Origin: Rhizobiales bacterium 65-79
GTDB taxonomy: Bacteria > Pseudomonadota > Alphaproteobacteria > Rhizobiales > Rhizobiaceae
Assembly: GCA_001896885.1 (NCBI GenBank)
Contig: MKRJ01000049.1
Span: 30,479 to 94,478, forward strand
Direction: 5' to 3'
DNA length: 64,000 nt
The translations under genes and the position numbers were made by a program. The notes beneath the pieces are model-generated. The model was not told the DNA's origin, ran no database searches, and worked only from the letters and a program-made list of their open reading frames with translations. Within the stretch, counting starts at the first letter, position 1. Every line of letters starts with the position of its first letter. Positions 11,410 to 20,674 of the stretch are shown here, one piece after another.

Positions 11410-11715
11410 GACAGCCTCCACCCGGGCGCATCCGCAAGCCGGCCATGCGCGCTCGACGCCGATAGGGGCAGGTTCCGCGCCTGCTGCCGGCCGGCGATGC
11501 AAGAGATAGAACATTCAGCACGTTCGTAAAGCCCGTTCGGCGCGGGCTTGCCTGCCGCTCAATCAGACCCTATATGCGTGTCGTTGATTTTCGGCCGATC
11601 GATCCAAGGCCCGCGCCCCTTCCACTCTGGTCGCGTTTGCTGACGTCTATCTCCAAAATCTCGATACCGCCGGTCCGCAGGGACCAAGTGCAGCAGACAC
11701 GACAGGAATACAGGA
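11410..11715. other. Intergenic region / cspA leader
   Basis: About 300 bases between divergent genes. It holds a 7-bp-stem hairpin (AAGCCCG at 11529-11535 with CGGGCTT at 11543-11549) and, towards cspA, a likely long untranslated leader as is usual for cold-shock genes. No confident -35/-10 pair was found. Confidence 0.4.
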
Positions 11716-11928
11716 ATGGCGACTGGAACAGTCAAATGGTTCAATGACCAGAAGGGCTACGGCTTCATCCAGCCGGACGCCGGCGGGCCGGACGTGTTCG
11801 TCCATATCTCCGCGGTGGAGCGTTCGGGCATGAACGGCCTGGCTGAAGGCCAGAAGGTCAATTTCGAGGTCGCGCAGGACCGCCGTACCGGCAAGTCCGC
11901 CGCGCAGAACCTCAGCGCCGCAGGCTGA
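11716..11928 (+). CDS. cspA: Cold-shock protein, CspA family
   Basis: A 70-residue single cold-shock domain. RNP1 (KGYGFIQP) and RNP2 (VFVHISAV) are both intact. It is a nucleic-acid chaperone that melts mRNA structure. The start follows ACAGGAATACAGGA. A rho-independent terminator lies about 160 bases downstream (12086). The symbol is generic, since rhizobia carry several paralogs. Confidence 0.95.
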   Translation: MATGTVKWFNDQKGYGFIQPDAGGPDVFVHISAVERSGMNGLAEGQKVNFEVAQDRRTGKSAAQNLSAAG

Positions 11929-12085
11929 ACGAGCGCAGCCGGGGAATTCACGGGCAGGATCGCTGAAGCCGGACGAATTGGGCCGGTGCGTTTCTGTCGG
12001 GGCCGAGGCCTGAAAATTCCCGGCGCGGCAAGCCACGGATGTACTGGCGGTCACGCACGGAGTGCGCCGCCTGCGATGCAAGCGG

Positions 12086-12115
12086 AAGGCGGGGTTTTGC
12101 CCCGCCTTTTTCTTT
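12086..12115 (+). terminator. Rho-independent terminator
   Basis: A nine-base perfect stem (AAGGCGGGG / CCCCGCCTT) with a TTTTG loop, running into a T-rich tail (TTTTTCTTTT). It is most simply the terminator of the cspA transcript, leaving a 3' untranslated region of about 160 bases. Confidence 0.85.
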
Positions 12116-12166
12116 TATGGCAAAGGAAGATCCCAGAAAGATCGGGCTGCCTCTTGCCCCAGCCAA

Positions 12167-12919
12167 TCACTGCTCGGAGAGATACCGCGCCACCCATTCC
12201 CGGTTGGTGCTGTCAGCCAGCTTCCTGACACCCGGCCTCACACTGTCCGCTGCGGCCTGGTCAAGCCCTAAGCGATCCAAAATATGGCGCAATATTCCGA
12301 TGGGATCGGCGGAGAGGTCGTCATATGAGATGCGGAGCGGTTCGATGCCTTCACGCGCAAACCAATCATTCCAGTCACGGTCATAGGCGGACATCGTCTC
12401 GACGCAGGCTCGTATATCTTCGCCGTCATAGCGAGGTTCCCGATGCGGAGCGAGCCGTTCCAGCTCGGAACCGTCCGGCGCGACATGCCATAGGCCGGTT
12501 TGCTGAGCCTTCAGGTACGACACCGCCTGGTCGACCTTGTCGGGACGGGTCAGGTGCAAAAACAACGTCGTCCCGAAAGCATGCTGAAAGCGTTCGCGAT
12601 CGCTCAACCTGCCGGGATGGAGAATTGCCAGTTTCTCGCAAAAGAACTCAAAACTATGTCCCTGCATGCGCAACCCGAATACGTTGGTGCCATTGCGCCC
12701 TTTGACATGCGCCGCCCGGAAAGCCGCTTGCAGAATTTCGCGCTCGTCGGCCGTTTCCTCCCGTGCTATCCCCAAATCGCCTAGCCACCCTTCCAGCGAA
12801 GTCCCGAAAAAATAGGAATCGGGTTGTCCTGCAGCCCCGGTCGCTGTCAGCATTTTGCATAGCAAAGTGCTTCCACTACGCGGGGACGTGCAAATCACGT
12901 ATGAGTCGAATTTCGCCAT
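12167..12919 (-). CDS. Stf0-family sulfotransferase
   Basis: 250 residues from the ATG at 12919 (MAKFDSYVICTSPRSGSTLLC). TSPRSGSTLL is the 5'-phosphosulfate-binding loop for PAPS, and TLFLHLTRPDKVDQAVSYLKAQ is the Stf0 3'-phosphate-binding segment. Family members sulfate sugars such as trehalose in glycolipids; in rhizobia sulfation of LPS, K-antigen or Nod factor is known, but the acceptor here is unknown. The gene and its upstream 300 bases are noticeably AT-richer than the neighbours and lie alone between unrelated genes, which suggests horizontal acquisition. The open frame upstream of the chosen start adds 25 unlikely residues. Confidence 0.85.
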   Translation of the reverse strand: MAKFDSYVICTSPRSGSTLLCKMLTATGAAGQPDSYFFGTSLEGWLGDLGIAREETADEREILQAAFRAAHVKGRNGTNVFGLRMQGHSFEFFCEKLAILHPGRLSDRERFQHAFGTTLFLHLTRPDKVDQAVSYLKAQQTGLWHVAPDGSELERLAPHREPRYDGEDIRACVETMSAYDRDWNDWFAREGIEPLRISYDDLSADPIGILRHILDRLGLDQAAADSVRPGVRKLADSTNREWVARYLSEQ

Positions 12920-13247
12920 GCCAATCCCGACCTGTCCTCGAATTCGTGACATGCCGGGTGTCGCGAAAATCCCGACTGAAGCGACGGTTTGCAACCGAAT
13001 TGTGCAACATCACGAAAGCGGGCATTCCGCGACAGGTGGTTCGCAGAATGCTTCACGAGAATTTTCCCAGCAAGATAAACCACCCGAAACCTGCGTGGCA
13101 AAAGAAGGGCCGGCACTGCTTTAACTGGATCCTTCATTTCGGTCAGGGGCTGGTGGCAGGCCCCACTTTTTCGCTTCCGTTTGCGGATGTTTCAATAACC
13201 GGCCTCCAGGGCTAAGTTCGCCCCGAGCAGAATCTCGGGAGAAAGCG
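12920..13247. other. AT-richer intergenic region
   Basis: About 330 bases between the sulfotransferase and the dehydrogenase. The sequence is less GC-rich than the surroundings. The only structured item is the weak hairpin at 13146-13171. No supported gene. Confidence 0.4.
13146..13171 (+). terminator. Weak terminator-like hairpin
   Basis: GGGGCT (13146-13151) pairs with GGCCCC (13159-13164, one wobble), followed by ACTTTTT. No plus-strand gene ends nearby, so it may belong to an unannotated transcript or be chance. Confidence 0.3.
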
Positions 13248-14147
13248 ATGACCAGGGAAAAGATAGGCTTTGTCGGCGTCGGCCTGATGGGCCACGGCAT
13301 GGCGTCGAACATCGTCGGCAAGGGCTGGCCGCTGACGATTCTGGGGCATCGCAAGCGCGAGCCGATCGAGGATCTGAAGAAGCGCGGCGCCGCCGAGGCG
13401 AAGAACGCGCGTGAACTCGCCGAAGCCTGCGACATCGTCTTCCTGTGCGTCACCGGCAGCCCCGAGGTCGAGGCGATCGTCAACGGCCCGGACGGGCTCG
13501 CCGGCGCCGGCAAGCCGCTTCTGGTCGTCGATTGTTCGACCTCCGATCCGTCCTCCACCATGCGGCTCGCGGCCGAGCTTGCCCCGCGCGGCATCACCCT
13601 CATCGACGCGCCGCTCAGCCGCACGCCGAAGGACGCGGCCGAAGGCAATCTCGACGTCATGGTCGGCGGCGAGGAGAAGGCGGTGGCGCGGGCGCGGCCG
13701 GTCATCGACTGCTTCGCCGGACGCGTCGTCCACACCGGCCCGACCGGATCGGGGCACGCGATGAAGCTGCTCAACAATTTCGTCGCCATGGGTTACGCGG
13801 CGGTCTATTCGGAGGCGCTGGCGCTCGCCGGCAAGGCCGGCCTGACGCCGAAGGTCTTCGACGCCGTCATCCGCGACGGCCGCATGGACTGCGCCTTCTA
13901 CCGCACCTTCTTCAAATATGTGCTGGAGCGCGACCGCGACGCCCACAAATTCGCGTTGCGAAACGCGCTGAAGGACATGAACTACCTCGCCGCCTTCGCG
14001 CAGGCGACCGACGTCGCCAACCCGCTCCAGGCGGCCACACGCAATTCCTTCGCGACGGCGGTAGGCCTCGGCCGCGGCGACGATTACGTGCCGATGCTTT
14101 CCGACATCATCGCGGAGCTGAACGGCGTCAAGCCGGCTGGCGGCTGA
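13248..14147 (+). CDS. NAD(P)-dependent beta-hydroxyacid dehydrogenase
   Basis: A 299-residue member of the 3-hydroxyisobutyrate dehydrogenase family. The N-terminal Rossmann motif is GFVGVGLMGHGMA; the substrate-binding signature follows as FIDAPLSRTPKDAAEG-like (TLIDAPLSRTPKDA), and the catalytic lysine lies in GSGHAMKLLNNF. These enzymes oxidise small beta-hydroxyacids (3-hydroxyisobutyrate, tartronate semialdehyde and relatives); the exact substrate is not deducible. It has no pathway neighbours here. A truncated MarR-type regulator starts directly after its stop codon. Confidence 0.9.
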   Translation: MTREKIGFVGVGLMGHGMASNIVGKGWPLTILGHRKREPIEDLKKRGAAEAKNARELAEACDIVFLCVTGSPEVEAIVNGPDGLAGAGKPLLVVDCSTSDPSSTMRLAAELAPRGITLIDAPLSRTPKDAAEGNLDVMVGGEEKAVARARPVIDCFAGRVVHTGPTGSGHAMKLLNNFVAMGYAAVYSEALALAGKAGLTPKVFDAVIRDGRMDCAFYRTFFKYVLERDRDAHKFALRNALKDMNYLAAFAQATDVANPLQAATRNSFATAVGLGRGDDYVPMLSDIIAELNGVKPAGG

Positions 14148-14498
14148 TCGGCATTACGCTCAGGTCAGCTCGGCGCTTCCAACCCATTGGGCACGCGGCC
14201 GAGCATCCTGGCGGAACGCGCCGGCATCGGAAAGGCCGCGATGGGCGAGTTGATCGACGACCTCGAAAGACTGGGCTATGTCCGCCGCGAGGCCGACTCC
14301 AGCGACCGCCGCGCCAAGCTGGTCGTGCCGACGGACGCGGCCCTGGAAGTGACCGACATCGTGCACGAGTTCAACGGGCGGATGGAAGCGGCGTACCGGG
14401 AACTCGTGGGGGAAGAGGCGTACCGGACGCTGCGCGCGGCGCTTCGGGCGATTTCCCCACGCGACGAGATGCAGCCGAGGCTGCCGCCGCATCCGTGA
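14148..14498 (+). pseudogene. 5'-truncated MarR-family regulator remnant
   Basis: The frame opens immediately at the stop codon of the dehydrogenase gene and reads into RPSILAERAGIGKAAMGELI and DDLERLGYVRREADSSDRRAK, the recognition helix and wing of a MarR winged-helix domain, then a C-terminal dimerisation helix. The usual 40-50 N-terminal residues are missing and the only starts are a TTG at 14187 or later, without a ribosome site. The simplest reading is a deletion remnant. A short functional protein from the TTG cannot be excluded. Confidence 0.65.
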
Positions 14499-14513
14499 GG
14501 GCCGGCGGTCATA

Positions 14514-15602
14514 TCAGGCTTCTATGCGCTTCCCGGTCTCCCGGTCGAACAGATGCGCCATCCCCGGTTCGACCGCGAGCGGCAGCACGTCGCCCGGCTT
14601 GACGGGAGACGTTCCCGGCAGGCGGACGACCAGATCGCCCCCTGCCCCACGGGAATCGGCGAGATGGCCATGCGCCAGCGTGTCGGCGCCGAGCGTCTCG
14701 ACCGCCACCACGGCGAGCTTCAGATCGGCGTTGAGCTCCTGGACGAGGGAGAGGTGCTCCGGCCGGATGCCGAGAAGGACCTTGCGGCCGGTTTCCGCCA
14801 GCGCCGTGTCGCGCGGCTTCACCGACCCGCCGCTGTCCAGTTCCAGTCCCCTGCCGTTGGCGGCGACCGTCGCGGCCATCATGTTCATCGCCGGCGAGCC
14901 GATGAAGCCGGCGACGAAGGTCGTGGCCGGCTGGCGATAGACGTTGAGCGGCGTGTCGATCTGCTCGGCGTTGCCGGCGTTCATGACCACCAGCCGGTCG
15001 GCCAGCGTCATCGCCTCGACCTGGTCGTGGGTGACGTAGAGCGAGGTCGTCTCCACCTTGCGCTGCATCGACTTGATCTCGAGCCGCATCTGGACGCGCA
15101 GCTTGGCGTCGAGATTGGAAAGCGGCTCGTCGAAAAGGAAGGCCGCCGGCTGGCGCACCAGCGCCCGGCCCATGGCGACGCGCTGCCGCTGGCCGCCCGA
15201 GAGCGCCCGCGGCTTGCGGTCGAGATAGGGCTTGAGCTCCAGCATCGTCGCCGCGACGTCGACCCGCTCGCGGATCGCCTGCTTGGAAAGCCCGGCGATC
15301 TTCAGCCCGTAGGCCATGTTGTCGTAGACGCTCATATGCGGGTAGAGCGCGTAGTTCTGGAAGACCATGGCGATGTCGCGCTCGCGCGGCTCGAGGTCGT
15401 TGACGACCCGCCCGCCGATCTCGATCGTGCCGGCGGTGATCGGCTCCAGCCCCGCCACCATCCTGAGCAGCGTGGACTTGCCGCAGCCGGACGGCCCGAC
15501 GATGACGATGAATTCGCCGTCGGTGACGTCGAGGCTGACGCCGTGGATGACCTCGGTCGCGCCGTAATTCTTGCGCACATCACGCAGGGAAATTGCCGCC
15601 AT
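14514..15602 (-). CDS. ugpC: sn-glycerol-3-phosphate ABC transporter, ATP-binding protein
   Basis: A 362-residue ABC ATPase of the MalK/UgpC group. Walker A is GPSGCGKST (36-44), the signature is LSGGQRQR (134-141), Walker B is FLFDEP (155-160), and the C-terminal 120 residues form the OB/TOBE regulatory domain typical of sugar importers. It energises import of glycerol-3-phosphate (or its diesters) with UgpA, UgpE and UgpB. Last gene of the operon, 16 bases after ugpE. Confidence 0.93.
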   Translation of the reverse strand: MAAISLRDVRKNYGATEVIHGVSLDVTDGEFIVIVGPSGCGKSTLLRMVAGLEPITAGTIEIGGRVVNDLEPRERDIAMVFQNYALYPHMSVYDNMAYGLKIAGLSKQAIRERVDVAATMLELKPYLDRKPRALSGGQRQRVAMGRALVRQPAAFLFDEPLSNLDAKLRVQMRLEIKSMQRKVETTSLYVTHDQVEAMTLADRLVVMNAGNAEQIDTPLNVYRQPATTFVAGFIGSPAMNMMAATVAANGRGLELDSGGSVKPRDTALAETGRKVLLGIRPEHLSLVQELNADLKLAVVAVETLGADTLAHGHLADSRGAGGDLVVRLPGTSPVKPGDVLPLAVEPGMAHLFDRETGKRIEA

Positions 15603-15618
15603 GCGAGTTCCAGCCTTT

Positions 15619-16467
15619 CTATTTCTCGGTCTCGACCAGGCCCTTGACGAACAGCCGCTGCATGGCGATCACCACGAGGACGGGCGGCAGCAACGCCAGC
15701 ACCACGGTCGCCATGACGACGTTCCATTGCGGGATCGAATCGGCGACGTCCGCCATGCGCTTGATGGCCATCACCACCGTGTAATAGTGCGGGTCGGTCG
15801 TGATCATCAGCGGCCACAGATACTGATTCCATCCATAGATGAACAGGATCACGAACAGCGCCGCCATGTTGGTGCGCGACAGCGGCACCAGTATATCCCA
15901 GAAGAACCGCATCGGCCCGGCGCCGTCGACGCGCGCCGCTTCCATGAGTTCCTCCGGCACAGTGAGGAAGAACTGGCGGAACAGGAAGGTGGCGGTCGCG
16001 GATGCGATCAGCGGAATGGACAGGCCCGCATAACTGTTCAGCATGCCGAGGTCGGAAACGACCTTGAATGTCGGCAGGATGCGCACCTCCACCGGAAGCA
16101 TGAGCGTGACGAAGATCAGCCAGAAGGCCAGCGACCGGAAGGGGAAGCGGAAATAGACGATGGCGAAGGCGGAGATGATCGAGATCGCGATCTTGCCGAT
16201 AGCGATGGAGAGCGCCATGACAAGGCTGTTGAACATCATCAGCCCGATCGGCGGCGCGCCGGAGGTGGAAATGCCGGCGAACAGGACCTGCTTGTAATTC
16301 TCGATCGTATGCGGGCCGGGCAGGAGCGGCACGACGCCGGAATAGAAATCGTTCGGCCCGCGCGTCGAGGCGATGAGGGCGATATAGACGGGCAAGGCGA
16401 CGACGGCCACGCCGAGGATCAGCACCACATGCGAGAAGAAATTCAGCCAGGGTCTGTTTTCGATCAT
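15619..16467 (-). CDS. ugpE: sn-glycerol-3-phosphate ABC transporter, permease
   Basis: A 282-residue MalG-type permease with six predicted membrane segments. The cytoplasmic EAA loop is [25 protein letters not shown], which docks the ATPase. It forms the membrane channel with UgpA. Nine bases separate it from ugpA upstream. Confidence 0.93.
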   Translation of the reverse strand: MIENRPWLNFFSHVVLILGVAVVALPVYIALIASTRGPNDFYSGVVPLLPGPHTIENYKQVLFAGISTSGAPPIGLMMFNSLVMALSIAIGKIAISIISAFAIVYFRFPFRSLAFWLIFVTLMLPVEVRILPTFKVVSDLGMLNSYAGLSIPLIASATATFLFRQFFLTVPEELMEAARVDGAGPMRFFWDILVPLSRTNMAALFVILFIYGWNQYLWPLMITTDPHYYTVVMAIKRMADVADSIPQWNVVMATVVLALLPPVLVVIAMQRLFVKGLVETEK

Positions 16468-16476
16468 GCGCGCGCC

Positions 16477-17361
16477 TCAGTATTGAACGTTGCGCTCGAT
16501 CCAGCGGAACTGGATGAAGGTAAGGGCGATGACGATGATCATCAGCACCACCGACTGCGTGGCCGAGGAGCCGATGTTCAGGCCGATGAAACCGTCCTGG
16601 AAGACCTTGTAGACCAGCGTGTTGGTCGCCTGCGCCGGTCCGCCCTGCGTCGTGGCGTGAATGACCGCGAAGGTGTCGAACATCGCATAGACGGTGTTGA
16701 TCACCAGAAGGAAGAAAGTGGTCGGCGACAGCAGCGGGAAGATGATGGTGAAGAAGCGTTTGTAGGGGCCGGCGCCGTCGATCGCGGCGGCCTCGACAAG
16801 CGATTTGGGGATGGCCTGCAAGCCGGCGACGAAGAACAGGAAATTATAGGAAATCTGCTTCCAGCTTGACGCGATGATGACGAGGATCATCGCGTCGAAC
16901 CCCGACAGCGAATGATCCCAGTGGTAGCCGACGAAACTGAGCAGATAGGGCAGGATCCCGATCGTCGGATTGAACATGAACCACCACAGGATGCCGGCCA
17001 CCGCCGGCGCCACCGCGTAGGGCCAGACCAGCAACGTGGTGTAGACCTGGGAACTGCGGATCGTCCTGTCGACGGCCAGCGCCAGCACCAGCGCCGAGAC
17101 CAGGGAAAGCACCGCGACGCCGATCGCGAACACCACCGTCACGCGAAGCGAGTTCTCGTATGTCGGGTCCGAAAATAGCTGGGTGTAGTTGTCGAACCAT
17201 ACGAAGGTCGTTTTGAAGCCGAAGGCGTCCTCGCGCAGGAACGACTGGCGCACGGCCTGGGCGGCAGGCCACAGGAAGAAGATGATGGTGACCGCCATCT
17301 GCGGCAGGATGAGAAGATAGGGCAGCGTCTTGCTGCGGAAGAGGGTGCGCTTCGTCTGCAT
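16477..17361 (-). CDS. ugpA: sn-glycerol-3-phosphate ABC transporter, permease
   Basis: A 294-residue MalF-type permease with six membrane segments. The EAA loop is [26 protein letters not shown]. It starts at the ATG at 17361, after a 72-base gap from ugpB that contains a strong hairpin. Partner of UgpE. Confidence 0.93.
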   Translation of the reverse strand: MQTKRTLFRSKTLPYLLILPQMAVTIIFFLWPAAQAVRQSFLREDAFGFKTTFVWFDNYTQLFSDPTYENSLRVTVVFAIGVAVLSLVSALVLALAVDRTIRSSQVYTTLLVWPYAVAPAVAGILWWFMFNPTIGILPYLLSFVGYHWDHSLSGFDAMILVIIASSWKQISYNFLFFVAGLQAIPKSLVEAAAIDGAGPYKRFFTIIFPLLSPTTFFLLVINTVYAMFDTFAVIHATTQGGPAQATNTLVYKVFQDGFIGLNIGSSATQSVVLMIIVIALTFIQFRWIERNVQY

Positions 17362-17392
17362 CTACCGGCCCGGGAGGGGAGAGGATATATGC

Positions 17393-17418
17393 GAAGCCCG
17401 CGCCGTGGCGCGGGCTTC
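17393..17418 (-). promoter_or_regulatory. Intercistronic hairpin between ugpB and ugpA
   Basis: A perfect 11-base stem (GAAGCCCGCGC / GCGCGGGCTTC) with a four-base loop, with no T-run on the downstream side. Hairpins in this position, just after the binding-protein gene, usually protect the upstream mRNA or partially attenuate the permease genes, so that the binding protein is made in excess. Confidence 0.65.
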
Positions 17419-17433
17419 ATGAAGGTCTCTTGC

Positions 17434-18759
17434 CTATTCGTTGGCCTTCTGGAATTCGGCGATCAGTTCGTTGCCCCGCTTGACGACGGCATCGAGCGCC
17501 TCCTGGCCGGTCTTCTTGCCTGCCAGCAGGCTCTGGAATTCCTCATCGATGATCTGGCGCACCTGCACGTAATTGCCGAAGCGCAGGCCCTTGGAATTCG
17601 CCGTCGGCGGATTGAGCGTCATCTGCTTGATGGCGACGTCGGCGCCCGGATTCTTTGCGTAATAGCCCTGCTTCTGGCCGAGTTCATAGGCGGCCTGGGT
17701 GATCGGCAAATAGCCGGAGAACTGGTGCCAGTCGGCCTGGACCTCGGCCGAAGACAGGTAGTGGAAGAAGTCCGCCACGCCCTTGTAATGGTCCTTGTCC
17801 TTGCCCTGCAGGACCCACAGCGTCGCGCCGCCGATGATCGAATTCTGCGGAGCCCCCTTCACGTCGGAATAGTACGGCAGCATGCCGACTCCGACCTGGA
17901 AGCCCTTGGCATTGGCGAGAATGTCGGCGCGGGAGGCCGAGGAGTTCATGTAGATGGCGCATTCCTGGGAGTAGAATTTCGGTCCCGCATCATTGCCGCC
18001 GACCGGACCGCCATACTGGAAGATACCGTTGTCCTGCCACTTCTTCAGATTGTTCCAGTGCCGTGCCTGGATCGGGCCGTTGAAGGAAAGGCGTGCGTCA
18101 AGCCCGCCGAAACCGTTCTCCTCCGTGCCGATCGGCAGGTTGTGCCAGGCCGAGAAGTTTTCCAACTGCACCCAGGAAATCCATCCGGTGGTGAAACCGC
18201 ATTTGGCCGCGTGTGAATCCATGATCTTCTTGGAGAAGCTCTCGACGTCCTCCCAGGTCTTGGGCGGCGTATTGGGATCGAGCCCGGCCTTCTTGAAGAC
18301 ATCCTTGTTGTAGTAGAGGATCGGCGTCGAGGAATTGAACGGCAGCGACAGCATGTTGCCATGCGTGTCGGTGTAGTAGCCTACGACGGCGGCCAGGTAG
18401 TCCTTGGGATTGAACGGTTCGCCCGTATCCTTCATCAACTGATAGACCGGATAGACGGCGCCCTTGGCGGCCATCATCGTGCCGGTGCCGACCTCATAGA
18501 CCTGCACGATGTCGGGTTGCTGGTGAGCACGGAAAGCCGCGATCGCGGCCGTCATCGTCTCCGGATAGCTACCCTTGTAGGTCGGCACGACCTCGTATTT
18601 GTCCTGCGATTTATTGTAGTTGGCAACGATCGATTCGAGCTTCTGCCCGAGGGCGCCGCCCATCGCATGCCACCATTGGATCTGCGTCTTGGCCGCGGCG
18701 ATTGCCGGGGTCATGACGGTGAGCGCCGCCGCGGCGGCGAGAAGAGTACGGAACTTCAT
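17434..18759 (-). CDS. ugpB: sn-glycerol-3-phosphate-binding protein
   Basis: A 441-residue periplasmic substrate-binding protein with a signal peptide (MKFRTLLAAAAALTVMTPAIAAA). The mature start KTQIQWWHAMGGALG and the motifs STPILYYNKD and NNSIIGGATLWVL-like (QNSIIGGATLWVLQG) match UgpB. The start at 18759 is preferred to the ATG at 18774 because the latter overlaps the GGGAGAG ribosome site. First gene of ugpBAEC. In E. coli and rhizobia ugp is under phosphate control, and a possible Pho box lies upstream. Confidence 0.93.
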   Translation of the reverse strand: MKFRTLLAAAAALTVMTPAIAAAKTQIQWWHAMGGALGQKLESIVANYNKSQDKYEVVPTYKGSYPETMTAAIAAFRAHQQPDIVQVYEVGTGTMMAAKGAVYPVYQLMKDTGEPFNPKDYLAAVVGYYTDTHGNMLSLPFNSSTPILYYNKDVFKKAGLDPNTPPKTWEDVESFSKKIMDSHAAKCGFTTGWISWVQLENFSAWHNLPIGTEENGFGGLDARLSFNGPIQARHWNNLKKWQDNGIFQYGGPVGGNDAGPKFYSQECAIYMNSSASRADILANAKGFQVGVGMLPYYSDVKGAPQNSIIGGATLWVLQGKDKDHYKGVADFFHYLSSAEVQADWHQFSGYLPITQAAYELGQKQGYYAKNPGADVAIKQMTLNPPTANSKGLRFGNYVQVRQIIDEEFQSLLAGKKTGQEALDAVVKRGNELIAEFQKANE

Positions 18760-19145
18760 ATTGTTCTCTCCCATGGGAAGCCGTTTGAATACGGTTCGTT
18801 CTTGGCCGGCTTCTATTACGGCCGGATGACAGCATCAGGTCAACGTAATGTCCAGCCCCAGTTTGCGCATAACCGAAATTAATTCGCGATTCAAACGCAC
18901 CAGAAGCGAAACCCACAAGAGCGTGGCGGCCGCCTCGGCGGCCCCGCCGGCACCTCCCCACGCGTACCCTATGCCGGCAAACTAACTTCAACAGGAATCC
19001 GCTCGTGTCTTGGGTGGCAAAGTTACAACAGATTCCAACTTCCGTTTATCTCTCTCAATTCAAGCACTTCTCGGCATATTGAAACCAACGTAGAAGAGAC
19101 GGATCAAGTGGGTCGGTTTTCTCTTGGGATCGTCGGGGCGCTTCG
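18760..19145. other. Divergent promoter region between ugpB and the porin gene
   Basis: About 385 bases. The ugpB side holds the possible Pho box. The porin side (about 19000-19140) is AT-richer, consistent with a promoter and leader, but I could not pick a convincing -35/-10 pair. Confidence 0.4.
18813..18843 (-). promoter_or_regulatory. Possible Pho box and promoter of ugpBAEC
   Basis: On the minus strand TTGACCT-GATG-CTGTCAT has the 7-4-7 spacing of a Pho box; the second half is a perfect CTGTCAT, the first matches 4 of 7. A TAATAG at 18813-18818 could be the -10. Known PhoB control of ugp elsewhere makes this plausible; the first half-site is weak. Confidence 0.4.
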
Positions 19146-19823
19146 ATGAAAAGACTGTTGCTGGCGGCAGCGGCGATCGCCGCAAGTGTTTCTCCGGTTT
19201 TCTCGGCGGATATGGTGCAACCCGCGGCCGTGGTCCATAATTGGACGGGCGCCTACGTTGGCGGTATAGTCGGCTACGGCTGGGGAACGACCCATGCCCT
19301 GGACAACAATTCTCCCTCGACCGGCATCGGCTACGACGGATTCCTGGGCGGCGTCGAGCTCGGCTACAACTACCAGTTCTCGAACAACGTCGTCCTCGGT
19401 GCGGAGACCGATTTTTCCTTCTCCGACCTGGGAGGCCAAGGGGACGGCGGGCCCGGCTGGGGCTGTGGAACGCCCGATACCTGTACTTTCGACGTCAAGT
19501 GGTTCGGAACCGCGCGTGCAAGGGTCGGTTACGCCTTCGGCAATGTGATGCCCTATCTGACGGGCGGCCTCGCCTACGGGCACACCAAGGGAAACCTGGC
19601 GAGCTACTGCCCCGGCACCGCATGGTGCGGAGACGATACGAAATTCGGCTGGACCGCCGGCGCCGGCGCCGAATGGGCCATCAACGATCGTTGGTCGATC
19701 AAGGCGGAATATCTCTATGTCGACCTCGGCAAGAGCCATTTCGGGACGGGCAACGGCGGCGATGGTTTTGAAGCCCAATTCCGCGTCAACACCGCGCGAC
19801 TCGGCGTGAACTACAAATTCTGA
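19146..19823 (+). CDS. Omp25/Omp31-like outer-membrane beta-barrel protein
   Basis: 225 residues with a signal peptide (MKRLLLAAAAIAASVSPVFSA). The mature start WTGAYVGGIVGYGWG, the alternating Gly/aromatic strands and the final AARLGVNYKF-like NTARLGVNYKF with a terminal Phe are typical of the eight-stranded Omp25/Omp31 family of Rhizobiales. These proteins stabilise the outer membrane and interact with the cell wall or host. Two cysteine pairs (GCGTPDTC; YCPGTAWC) sit in predicted surface loops, an unusual detail. It stands alone. Confidence 0.9.
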   Translation: MKRLLLAAAAIAASVSPVFSADMVQPAAVVHNWTGAYVGGIVGYGWGTTHALDNNSPSTGIGYDGFLGGVELGYNYQFSNNVVLGAETDFSFSDLGGQGDGGPGWGCGTPDTCTFDVKWFGTARARVGYAFGNVMPYLTGGLAYGHTKGNLASYCPGTAWCGDDTKFGWTAGAGAEWAINDRWSIKAEYLYVDLGKSHFGTGNGGDGFEAQFRVNTARLGVNYKF

Positions 19824-19955
19824 AGCCGGGCCGGCTACCGCATCGATCGGCGCCCCCTTCGCTATAGCCGGGCCCGCGGCATTGGCGCGGGATCATGATG
19901 CCGGCTTGCACCTGTCCGAAAGCGATCCGCGATCGAAACGGACCGGAAGCGCGCC

Positions 19956-20576
19956 TCACGAGCCGGTCGGCGTCCATTCGAGAGGAACGTGGCCGGGCTC
20001 GGCCCGCACCCGCTCCAGCCAGGCCGCGACGGCGGGAAATCGGCCGAGATCGTAGCCCGCATAATCGGCGTCCTGCGTGTAGGCGAAGAGCGCGATATCG
20101 GCGAGGGACATCGCCTCGCCGGCGATGAACGGCGTCTTCGCCAGTTGCGTTTCCATCACGCCGAGCGCCCTGTTCCCTGTGGCCAGCGTTTCGGCCATCC
20201 GCTCCGGCGTCGCCAGCGCCTTCCGCTCGGGATAGCGGATCAGCGCCCGCCGCACGGCGATGTAAGGCTCATGGCTGTACTGCTCGAAGAAGAGCCACTG
20301 GCAGACCACGGCCCGCTCGTAGCGGTCCGCCGGCAGGAAGCGCGTCCCCTCGCCCAGGTAGAACAGCATGGCGTTCGATTCCGAAAGAAGCCGCCCGTCG
20401 TCCAGTTCCATCAGCGGCACCTTGCCGTTCGGGTTCTTCGCCAGGAATTCGGCCGTCCGCGTCGAGCCGTCGCGCGAATTCACCTCGACGTGGCGGAAAG
20501 GCAGGCCGAGCTTCGCGGCAAGCAGCCTCGGCTTGTAGCAATTGCCGCTGTCGAGCGAACCGTAGAGCGTGATCAT
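19956..20576 (-). CDS. Glutathione S-transferase family protein
   Basis: A 206-residue GST. The thioredoxin-like N-terminal domain (MITLYGSLDSGNCYKPRLL, then NPNGKVPLMELDDGRLLSES with the cis-Pro and the glutathione-contacting ES) is followed by an all-helical C-terminal domain with the LADIALFAYTQDAD N-capping box. The substrate is unknown. It is convergent with the porin gene and is not linked to a degradative operon. Confidence 0.92.
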   Translation of the reverse strand: MITLYGSLDSGNCYKPRLLAAKLGLPFRHVEVNSRDGSTRTAEFLAKNPNGKVPLMELDDGRLLSESNAMLFYLGEGTRFLPADRYERAVVCQWLFFEQYSHEPYIAVRRALIRYPERKALATPERMAETLATGNRALGVMETQLAKTPFIAGEAMSLADIALFAYTQDADYAGYDLGRFPAVAAWLERVRAEPGHVPLEWTPTGS

Positions 20577-20674
20577 GGCCGGTCGTCTCCATTTGGGACG
20601 CGGACTATGACCAAGGCGACCGCCGGACGGAAACGAATAGTTTTGCGCGATCGATCAATCCGGCTGATCGATCC

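Noticed and set aside
12763..13215. 150-codon plus-strand frame overlapping the sulfotransferase start
   Set aside because: No domain or signal peptide, no ribosome site, and opposite to a well-supported gene.
15571..16869. 432-codon plus-strand frame across the ugp permeases
   Set aside because: His/Asp/Arg-rich antisense shadow; ugpE and ugpA are certain.
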